Assembly (NCBI RefSeq): GCF_937967675.1
Contig: NZ_CALBSN010000004.1
Location: 1 to 18,287, forward strand
From: an uncultured Flavobacterium sp.
Lineage (GTDB): Bacteria; Bacteroidota; Bacteroidia; Flavobacteriales; Flavobacteriaceae
Direction of reading: 5' to 3'
Length of the DNA: 18,287 nucleotides
Shown here: piece by piece, positions 1-5,689 of the stretch
Numbering within the stretch: the first letter of the stretch is position 1
Layout of the letters: each line of letters begins with the position of its first letter
Program-made: the position numbers and the translations under genes
The notes under the pieces: generated by a model
What the model was told of the DNA's origin: nothing
Seen by the model: only the letters and a program-made list of their open reading frames with translations
Database searches by the model: none

Positions 1-97
1 TTTCCTCATTTAAACTTGGATATTTATTCTTCTTGTAATACAGCTTGGTTGGACAGGTTTGAGCAACCTTGAAATCGGATTTGGAGAGGTAATGCAT
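1..97 (-). CDS. N-terminal fragment of a DUF2779-like protein (partial, runs off the left edge)
   Basis: A minus-strand reading frame opens with ATG at 95-97 and stays open for 32 codons to the window edge, so only the N-terminus is visible. It begins MHYLSKSDFKVAQTCPTKLY and continues with a Lys/Tyr-rich stretch. From memory, this 'YLSKSDFK...CPTKLYY' opening is typical of DUF2779-domain proteins. These are predicted nuclease-like proteins, and the Cys in the CPTKL motif is thought to belong to a metal or cluster site as in Cas4-type nucleases. Only one base separates it from the stop codon of the upstream nuclease-like gene, so the two are almost certainly one transcript. Function is not demonstrable from 32 residues. 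The family assignment is recalled rather than computed. Confidence 0.65.
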   Translation of the reverse strand, partial: MHYLSKSDFKVAQTCPTKLYYKKNKYPSLNEE

Positions 98-98
98 T

Positions 99-1289
99 TT
101 AAAACTGTTTAATAATTTTTATAATTTCATTTTCATTTTTAAAAGCATAATTCATTTCTTGTAACATAAAATTAATTAAGTCATTCATGCTTCTATTTGA
201 AAACTCACTTATGGATTTAGTTAAATAAATAAAATGCCCATTGCTATATTCGCAAAAAGTAGTTTTTTCGTCAATTTTTAAATTATTATTATTTTTATCT
301 TGTCCTTTTCCTGACAATAAAATGGGTGGATTAATTGAAAAATCATTAAACCATAATTTTTCTTTTGCTAACTTCTTTGATATTTCAATATTTATTTTAT
401 TGTGCTTAACATCTGTACAATAAAAACAATGTTTTAGTGTACTACCTTGAATTTGAATACCAATAAAATACTTGTTGTCAAAAATATTATAAAAAACGTT
501 TGTTATTCCAGTAGACCTTGAAAAATCAGATGAAATTATAACTTCACTATTTTTAATTTTTGAGCCAATAATCACTCCAATTTTATTGTGTATATTTTTT
601 AATATCATATCGTGTAATCTCAAATCTCTGATACTTTTCATTGCTGCATTATTTTTAAAATAAAAATTATAACTCAAATTGAGAAAAGTATCATCATCAC
701 CAAGACCAAAGTGTTTAAAAATTAAATTTTGATTTTCAATAAAGGAAATATATTTTTCAATTAAGAGTGGTAAATCTTCTATCTCATAATTCAATTTTTT
801 AATATCATTTAGGAAGCAAATAATTTCTTTAGAATAAGTCATTTGTTCCCATTGCACAGTTGTCTCATTTTTTACAATACTTGATGGTAGAGGTGTAAGT
901 AAATATTTTTTTATTTTGTTAACTTCACATTTATCTATTTTTTTTATTTTAGAAATTTTATTATTGTAATCTTCTAATTGTCCTTCAGTTGGAATACTTT
1001 TCATTTTATTTTCTATAAATACTAAGTTCCATTTATTCTTAGTTTTCCATTTTATGACAATGTCAATATTTTTTTCTTCTCTAACAATCTGAATTGATTC
1101 GTCTGAGTCTGTAAACTCTAATTCAATATAATTTTCAATAAAGATTTTTAAAGTCTCATATTCTCCAATAGAATTTTTTTGTCCAAGTAACCAAACTAAA
1201 AAATTACTATGAAATAGTTCTTTTGACCCTAATGATGCTTGAAATAAAAAGTTATTTTTAAGTTCTTTGATGTTTTTATCTATATCCAT
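99..1289 (-). CDS. PD-(D/E)XK nuclease superfamily protein (PDDEXK_4-like)
   Basis: This is a 396-residue protein with ATG at 1287-1289. The N-terminal third carries a recognisable PD-(D/E)XK core: an early helix with Glu24 in the context ELFHSNFLVWLL, an acidic Asp76 in NIDIVI, the Glu93-x-Lys95 pair in FIENK on the next strand, and Gln104 in EGQLEDY. That order (E, D, ExK, Q) fits the PDDEXK_4 group, often annotated 'PD-(D/E)XK nuclease family protein'. The C-terminal two thirds have no motif I recognise. No signal peptide or membrane segment is visible, so it is likely cytoplasmic. It is followed one base later by a DUF2779-like gene and sits inside what looks like a tRNA-inserted island, so a role in defence or in element biology is plausible but inferred. 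Substrate and partner are unknown. Confidence 0.75.
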   Translation of the reverse strand: MDIDKNIKELKNNFLFQASLGSKELFHSNFLVWLLGQKNSIGEYETLKIFIENYIELEFTDSDESIQIVREEKNIDIVIKWKTKNKWNLVFIENKMKSIPTEGQLEDYNNKISKIKKIDKCEVNKIKKYLLTPLPSSIVKNETTVQWEQMTYSKEIICFLNDIKKLNYEIEDLPLLIEKYISFIENQNLIFKHFGLGDDDTFLNLSYNFYFKNNAAMKSIRDLRLHDMILKNIHNKIGVIIGSKIKNSEVIISSDFSRSTGITNVFYNIFDNKYFIGIQIQGSTLKHCFYCTDVKHNKINIEISKKLAKEKLWFNDFSINPPILLSGKGQDKNNNNLKIDEKTTFCEYSNGHFIYLTKSISEFSNRSMNDLINFMLQEMNYAFKNENEIIKIIKQF

Positions 1290-1303
1290 TTTTGTTTTTA
1301 AAA

Positions 1304-1311
1304 CAAATATA
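1304..1311 (-). promoter_or_regulatory. Candidate -7 promoter element for the nuclease pair
   Basis: On the minus strand this reads TATATTTG, an exact match to the Bacteroidota -7 consensus TAnnTTTG, ending 15 bases before the ATG of the PD-(D/E)XK gene. Transcription would start only a few bases before the start codon. I see no TTTG at the expected -33 spacing, so the call rests on the -7 match and its position. Confidence 0.4.
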
Positions 1312-1860
1312 ATTAATTTATTATTTGTTCTATTTTTTTTTACTTTGATTATTAAATAGTAGATAATTTATAGGCCAATAAGATTTTTCTATGGAGTTAA
1401 TTTTAAATATTACAACAAGATATGAAATAATATATACCTAAATTATAAATTTTAAAAGTTAAAATTTAGGTAAAATTCGCAATTTTATAGAGTTTTCTTT
1501 TGATAAAAATCCTAATATTAAGATTGGAATTTAAAGAAAAATATTTTTTATGAGTAAAGGTCAATTAAAGGCTAGGCCGATAAAGCGTTATCTTAAACCA
1601 AAAATTTTCATATACAATTGGAGAATGAATTTATTTCAGCTATACTGTTAATTGTTATTGAGAAAAGATTTAACAATCATTAATTAAATAAGGATTGTAA
1701 AGTCTGATAAATTAACATTCATTACTACAAGAGTGGTGGGGAAGTTATTTAAAATTATTATGCTTTGATATTACTGAGTATTAGGGGTGATTAATAATTC
1801 AATAAATGATTTTAAGTTAAAATTAATAATATTCATATTTGTAGTTCACTAGACCTCAAT
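1312..1860. other. Non-coding AT-rich stretch inside the putative island
   Basis: About 550 bases without a convincing gene on either strand. A 33-codon plus-strand frame from 1550 exists but has no coding support. The stretch separates the nuclease pair from the attachment-site repeats and may contain decayed sequence. I see no strong hairpin with a T-run or recognisable RNA here. Confidence 0.5.
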
Positions 1861-1865
1861 TTTTT

Positions 1866-1900
1866 GGTGTCGGGTAATGGTGTCGGGTTTGGTGTCGGGT
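1866..1900. repeat. Three direct copies of GGTGTCGGGT (putative recombinase arm-type sites)
   Basis: Exact 10-bp copies lie at 1866-1875, 1879-1888 and 1891-1900, spaced 13 and 12 bases start to start. They are noticeably more GC-rich than the surrounding AT-rich DNA. Short direct repeats of this kind, about 85-120 bp from a tRNA-derived core, resemble the arm-type binding sites of tyrosine recombinases at the end of an integrated element. The recombinase gene is not in the window, so the function is inferred from position. Confidence 0.6.
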
Positions 1901-1920
1901 AAAACGGTTAAAAACGGTTA
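1901..1920. repeat. Tandem duplicate of AAAACGGTTA next to the direct repeats
   Basis: Two exact head-to-tail copies (1901-1910 and 1911-1920) follow the last GGTGTCGGGT copy without a gap. They may be further protein-binding sites, for example for an excisionase or accessory factor of the same recombination system, but nothing beyond the repetition supports that. Confidence 0.5.
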
Positions 1921-1983
1921 AAATCCGAATAATAATTTTTATAAAAAATTGATTATCAGTGATATATAACCAAAATATCACGA

Positions 1984-2025
1984 TTCATAACCCTGAGGTC
2001 ACGGGTTCAACTCCCGTCTTCGCTA
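1984..2025 (+). other. 3' half of a CAT-anticodon tRNA: attachment site (att) of an integrated element
   Basis: The sequence reads as a tRNA from the anticodon loop to the discriminator base: loop TTCATAA (1984-1990, anticodon CAT at 1986-1988), 3' anticodon strand CCCTG (1991-1995), variable AGGTC, T arm ACGGG-TTCAACT-CCCGT (2001-2017), acceptor strand CTTCGCT (2018-2024) and A2025. The bases before 1984 do not supply the matching anticodon strand (CAGGG), a D arm or the 5' acceptor strand, so this is not a complete tRNA gene. Tyrosine recombinases commonly recombine in the anticodon loop and leave a duplicated 3' half at the far end of the element, which matches. The parent tRNA would be a Met or Ile2 type. 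I cannot tell which. Confidence 0.75.
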
Positions 2026-2050
2026 CGAAAAACAAGTATTTTAAAATCAA

Positions 2051-2079
2051 CGGATTAGTGTTTACTAATCCGTTTTTTT
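2051..2079 (+). terminator. Rho-independent terminator, probably the original tRNA terminator
   Basis: A perfect 9-bp stem CGGATTAGT (2051-2059) / ACTAATCCG (2064-2072) with loop GTTT is followed by seven T residues (2073-2079). It lies 25 bases after the tRNA 3' half, where the terminator of the original tRNA transcript would be. This supports the DNA right of 2026 being the ancestral chromosome flank. Confidence 0.85.
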
Positions 2080-2541
2080 ATGCCAAAAATTTCACGATAT
2101 TTGAAAAATGAACACGGTTTTGATCACGATTTTAAAGAAAAAGAACACTCTCTTACTTATATCATTTTAAATATTTGGACAAAAAAAGACTCGCTTTAAA
2201 TGATAAATTCATTTCTTACAACATTATAAACTTGTAAAAGAAAATCGCATACGATTCAAGGTATTTATTAAAAAGAGATTAAAATTAACAGAAACCTTAA
2301 ATTACAAAAAATCCCTGAAATTTAAATAAATTAAGAAAGGAATATCAATATACTTCCTTAAGATGTATATTGGTTAGAAAGATAAGATTTTGAAGAAGAA
2401 GAAACCGAAACAATTTGAAGAAATTTAACTAATTGTAGTATTTTTAAAATTTAATTTCACAAATAAGCAACATAATTTAGTGTTCTTTTAATTACTTATT
2501 TTGAAATTGTTATTGATTTTATTCTAAAATCAGATGAATTA
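2080..2541. other. Intergenic stretch with a possibly decayed reading frame
   Basis: About 460 bases without a solid gene. A 39-codon plus-strand frame (2080-2199, opening MPKISRYLKNEHGFDHDF) starts in the T-run of the terminator and stops early. A second frame then reads plausibly for a further stretch that contains a stop (through roughly 2273), which would fit a frameshifted remnant, but I recognise no family. The heptamer TCACGAT occurs at 1978-1984, 2092-2098 and 2124-2130, flanking the tRNA half. Confidence 0.35.
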
Positions 2542-2886
2542 CTAAATTGTATATAAAGTTTTTTTATTATCTGTTCCTATGAATTTTGTTATATCTTTTT
2601 GAAAACGATAAATATCTACATAAAAGATATTTTTCGTTCTTTTCAAAATTTTCTTGAAATATGGATTGACAATTACCACTTTTAGGTTGAGTACACCAGC
2701 ATCAAGCAATCTGAAATATGTAAAAAAATCGTTATATTCATACACTAATACATAAACACTAAATTTTTTATCATAATTGTAAATATTAAATGTGTCAATT
2801 TTATAACAAATTTTTGTGTTGAAAATTTCGAAATAGTCAGAATGAATTTTAATTGTATCTCTATTATCAATAATATAAAAGCTCAT
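2542..2886 (-). CDS. Small receiver-like (REC-fold) protein, second of a pair
   Basis: This is a 114-residue protein with ATG at 2884-2886, three bases after the stop of the preceding gene, so the two are co-transcribed. The predicted pattern alternates hydrophobic strands and helices: FSVYVLVYEY, then FFTYFRLLDAG, LKVVIVNPY, NIFYVDIY and a closing helix FQKDITKFI. That is the order and size of the second half of a response-regulator receiver domain. The Asp pair, phospho-acceptor Asp and conserved Lys of a functional receiver are not evident. No signal peptide or membrane segment is visible. It may be a degenerate receiver used as a protein-protein module, and may be a diverged paralogue of its neighbour. 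I do not recognise a named family, and the fold call is by eye. Confidence 0.6.
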   Translation of the reverse strand: MSFYIIDNRDTIKIHSDYFEIFNTKICYKIDTFNIYNYDKKFSVYVLVYEYNDFFTYFRLLDAGVLNLKVVIVNPYFKKILKRTKNIFYVDIYRFQKDITKFIGTDNKKTLYTI

Positions 2887-2889
2887 AAA

Positions 2890-3225
2890 TCAACTAATAA
2901 TTTCATTTATCAATAAAATAATTTCTCGTTTGTGTAGATTTAAATTAATTGTTGGAAAAACAGTCTTTGTATTAGAAAACACTTCAAGAAATAAATGATT
3001 CTCATATAGAACAATTATATTCTTATTAACTTCAAAATAATCTATAAAATCTATAATATTAAATTCGTTATAATAAACAAAAAATATATAATCAAAAGAG
3101 CTTAAACTTACATTTGGGAAATAGTTTTTTTTTATTCTTGTAACCTGAATTTCTTCTGACTCTATATTAAATTTGATTAATCGATAAATATAATTTTTAT
3201 CATCATATACTAAAATCTTTCTCAT
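2890..3225 (-). CDS. Small receiver-like (REC-fold) protein, first of a pair
   Basis: I place the start at the ATG at 3223-3225 (111 residues, MRKILVYDD...). An upstream in-frame TTG would add only two residues. The protein opens like a response-regulator receiver: strand KILVYDD with an acidic pair (Asp8, Asp9), then a helix, strand 3 in YIFFVYY (about 46-52), strand 4 NIIVLYEN (about 69-76), strand 5 near VFPTINL and a final helix REIILLINEII. The phospho-acceptor Asp expected at the end of strand 3 is replaced by Tyr/Asn, and the conserved Lys after strand 5 is missing. It would therefore be a pseudo-receiver if the fold is right. The gene lies 70 bases downstream of a T9SS surface protein gene and is followed after three bases by a similar small gene. 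Function unknown. Confidence 0.6.
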   Translation of the reverse strand: MRKILVYDDKNYIYRLIKFNIESEEIQVTRIKKNYFPNVSLSSFDYIFFVYYNEFNIIDFIDYFEVNKNIIVLYENHLFLEVFSNTKTVFPTINLNLHKREIILLINEIIS

Positions 3226-3295
3226 AAACAATTATTAAAACAAAAAGGCTATAAAAAAAATTTATTAATCAAACCAAAATAACAACTATAAAAAT

Positions 3296-5110
3296 TTAAT
3301 TTATTATGATTTTATCATTTGTAATTAATCCATCAATAGTTTTAATTTTTACAATGTATAAACCAGTACTTAAATTTGACGTGGAAATGCTTATCTCAGA
3401 ATTGAAATCTAAATATTTATTTGAAATAACAAGCTTTCCTGTTGTATCGTATAATTCAAAAGAAATGATTTCTTTTTTTTCAGGGTTAATTATTTTCAAT
3501 AATTCTAAAGTGGTATCTTGAAAAACTTGCAAAATAGAATGTTCTTCTTGGGGTGATGATAATATATCATTCGTGGTATTAAATGTAATCTCAAATCTAG
3601 TTTTATTATCACCAGCGGGTAAAGTTACCTCAAACATATGGTCTTTAATATCATAATAAATATTAGTTTCCTTATCATGAATGTAAACTTTTTGGCTACT
3701 ATCAAAGCCATATAAAACATCAACTACTTTTATTTTGAAATTTGTTTGAGCTTGACATCTAAATCCTACAGGTATTCTTTTATTTATATCAAAGTTTGTA
3801 ACATTAATTATAAATTCTTTATCTGAATCATTTAATATGTAATAAAATTCAGCAGATTCTCTTGATGATGAAACACCATCAAATCCATAATCAAATCCAT
3901 CGGTCGTATTGGAATCAAAACCTAGTGTAGTTGGTCTTATTCCACCATTATTATACATAGCATGAATTCTCATCTGAGGTACAAAACCCTTTTTTACTTG
4001 GGTATAATCAATTCCTGCTAAATTGGGAATTGATTCAAAATATTCTGAATTACTTTCGCGAGCAAATTCTGAATTAGTAATAGCTCCTTCTCTTCTATAA
4101 ACTCTGTAGGAATTTTTCATAGTTAAATTACCATTTGCAGTTCCTTTCACCATAAAGCCTTGACCAACAGGGGAAAATCTTCTTTCATAAAATGCTCCAG
4201 AAGTACTTAAATTTGTTTCATAATTACCTGAGGAATCAAAATTCCAAAACGCTGCTGGTGTATATCCAGCTCCTGGAGTATAAATACCATACCCTCCACT
4301 ATACGCATTTAAATAGTGAGAATTAACTGGAACTTGTTCCCAAAAGTATACTTGACCATTTATCAAACTAGAATTTAATGGATCTAATAAAAAAGAATTC
4401 AAATCAATTGAACTAGGATAAGGATTACCAATTAAGGTAAAATTACCAGATGTTACAGGAAGTGTTATTGTGCCATCATTAGGAACGCCCCTAAAATCAT
4501 ATCTTTGATTACTCCCTGAATTATTTTGAATACCATCGTTTATATCCACAATTAAGCTATCTGTCCCAGAAGTACCTTTCATTGTAAAACCAAAACCAGG
4601 TAAAATTAAATTATTTGAACCTACATAATTCCACTGGGAATAAGTATTGGATGTAGTAAAAGTATAAATCCAGTACTGTGAAATTGTCAGGGGATTTGAA
4701 ATTCCATCTAAATTATTTGTTATTATACTATTAGAACTCGAAATTAATCCTGTAGGTTGAAACAACCTTGAAATACCAAAATTCTTATTACCTGATGATA
4801 ACGAAGGTATACCAACTGGTGAACACCAATAATTGTATTGGTAATTATTTACTGTTCCTTCTTGAAAAATGGAAACACTCCCTAAACCAACATTTGAACC
4901 GGTACCTGTAGTTCCTTGCAGCAATTGAGATTGATTTCTAAGAAAGATATTACCATTCAAGTTTAAATTCTGCTTTGTATAAATAAAAGAATTATTAGAA
5001 TAGATATATGAATTTGATTCAACATAAATTTGTGAACTCAAATAAAAAAAAGATAAATTTAAAAATATTAAAAATATTTTTTTTTGACTATTAATAAATA
5101 AACACAACAT
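3296..5110 (-). CDS. Exported beta-rich surface protein with T9SS type A sorting domain
   Basis: I choose the ATG at 5108-5110 (604 residues) over an upstream TTG that adds two residues. The N-terminus has basic residues (QKK) followed by a hydrophobic signal core (IFLIFLNLSFFYLSS). The body is rich in Asn, Ser, Gly and Tyr and contains a YNYWCSPVG motif often seen in flavobacterial secreted proteins. The last 75 or so residues form a T9SS C-terminal sorting domain, with FELYDTTGKLV, LSTGLYIVKI and a basic-hydrophobic end (NDKIIIN). Such proteins cross the outer membrane through the type IX system and are released or anchored at the surface. I recognise no catalytic domain. It is followed by two small receiver-like genes, possibly in one transcript. 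Confidence 0.85.
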   Translation of the reverse strand: MLCLFINSQKKIFLIFLNLSFFYLSSQIYVESNSYIYSNNSFIYTKQNLNLNGNIFLRNQSQLLQGTTGTGSNVGLGSVSIFQEGTVNNYQYNYWCSPVGIPSLSSGNKNFGISRLFQPTGLISSSNSIITNNLDGISNPLTISQYWIYTFTTSNTYSQWNYVGSNNLILPGFGFTMKGTSGTDSLIVDINDGIQNNSGSNQRYDFRGVPNDGTITLPVTSGNFTLIGNPYPSSIDLNSFLLDPLNSSLINGQVYFWEQVPVNSHYLNAYSGGYGIYTPGAGYTPAAFWNFDSSGNYETNLSTSGAFYERRFSPVGQGFMVKGTANGNLTMKNSYRVYRREGAITNSEFARESNSEYFESIPNLAGIDYTQVKKGFVPQMRIHAMYNNGGIRPTTLGFDSNTTDGFDYGFDGVSSSRESAEFYYILNDSDKEFIINVTNFDINKRIPVGFRCQAQTNFKIKVVDVLYGFDSSQKVYIHDKETNIYYDIKDHMFEVTLPAGDNKTRFEITFNTTNDILSSPQEEHSILQVFQDTTLELLKIINPEKKEIISFELYDTTGKLVISNKYLDFNSEISISTSNLSTGLYIVKIKTIDGLITNDKIIIN

Positions 5111-5176
5111 AAACAAAATATTTAAACTTTAGTTATAATTTTAGCAGAATCATTTTAAATCAACTACTTTTGATAA

Positions 5177-5285
5177 TCAAATAGTAAGGAGAATAAAAAT
5201 TGGCATAATATTTTTGTAAGACACTCCCCAGATTTTACAATAATAATATTATAACTCAATTTAAAATTCTCCTACTTCTATTTGA
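5177..5285. repeat. Palindromic element I (109 bp) with inverted-repeat ends
   Basis: It begins TCAAATAG (5177-5184) and ends CTATTTGA (5278-5285). The inner ends also pair: AGGAGAAT on the left against ATTCTCCT on the right, so an RNA copy could fold into a long hairpin. The centre carries a C-rich core, ACTCCCCAG (5223-5231). The same layout recurs in a second element starting 146 bases later. It could be a MITE-like mobile element or a duplicated structured RNA in the leader of the downstream surface-protein gene. Confidence 0.6.
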
Positions 5286-5322
5286 CTTATTTTTTACAGA
5301 CAATTAATTAATATTTAAAATA

Positions 5323-5440
5323 TCAAATAGAGGGGAGAAATAAATATTGCCCAAATCTAATTTATATAAAACTACCCCCCAGTAATTTTATTCTTTTTGT
5401 ATTTTAAGAAATACAAAAGAGTTCTCCCTACTCTATTTGA
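5323..5440. repeat. Palindromic element II (118 bp), diverged copy of element I
   Basis: It has the same ends as element I (TCAAATAG at 5323-5330 and CTATTTGA at 5433-5440), inner pairing ends GGGGAGAA / TTCTCCC, and a C-rich core CTACCCCCCAG at about 5372-5382. Within it lies a separate 10-bp hairpin, TTTTGTATTT (5395-5404) / AAATACAAAA (5409-5418), which element I lacks. Sequence between the conserved blocks has diverged while the paired ends are kept, which suggests selection on the palindrome or descent from one mobile element. Its right end overlaps the last codons and stop of the 62-codon ORF. Confidence 0.6.
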
Positions 5441-5616
5441 CTTTTAAATTGCTTATATTTTTCAATTCCATAAACTTTTATCATCACAAGTTCAATATTA
5501 AAATAAGGTCTGTTTTTTTTTATTTTAATTAGATTATCATAAAAATTTTTCATTTCAAGAAAATCATCTTTAATAACAAAACTTTTTTCTTTGAAAAATA
5601 ACTTAAAAAAAAACAT
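5428..5616 (-). CDS. Small hypothetical protein (62 residues)
   Basis: An ATG at 5614-5616 opens a 62-codon frame rich in Lys, Phe and Ile, ending ...KYKQFKSQIE. It lies just downstream of the terminator of the giant adhesin gene, and its final codons and stop lie inside palindromic element II. The N-terminus is hydrophobic (MFFFKLFFKEK) but too short and charged for a confident signal peptide. The mixed charged and hydrophobic C-terminal half reads like a real small protein, but I recognise no family and see no promoter. It may be a genuine small gene, a remnant, or chance in AT-rich DNA. Confidence 0.35.
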   Translation of the reverse strand: MFFFKLFFKEKSFVIKDDFLEMKNFYDNLIKIKKNRPYFNIELVMIKVYGIEKYKQFKSQIE

Positions 5617-5644
5617 ATGATAAATTTAAATTCAAATAAAAAAA

Positions 5645-5673
5645 CAAGCTACTCAAATAAATTAAGTAGCTTG
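5645..5673 (-). terminator. Rho-independent terminator of the giant adhesin gene
   Basis: A perfect 9-bp stem CAAGCTACT (5645-5653) / AGTAGCTTG (5665-5673) with an 11-base loop lies 16 bases beyond the adhesin stop codon. On the minus strand it is followed by seven T residues (complement of 5638-5644). This closes the transcript of the 504-residue and 2226-residue genes and separates them from the small ORF and the next surface-protein gene. Confidence 0.85.
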
Positions 5674-5689
5674 AATTCAATCAACTTAA

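Noticed and set aside
1550..1651. 33-codon plus-strand frame starting MSKGQLKARPIKRY
   Set aside because: Short, no recognisable family, no promoter or start-region support, in an AT-rich non-coding stretch. Not listed as a gene.
1951..2026. A complete tRNA gene ending at 2025
   Set aside because: The upstream bases cannot form the anticodon 5' strand, D arm or acceptor 5' strand, so only the 3' half is present.
2514..2532. Hairpin TGATTTTA / TAAAATCA after the second receiver-like gene
   Set aside because: The 8-bp stem is all A/T except one pair, and no T-run follows on the minus strand, so it is not a convincing terminator.
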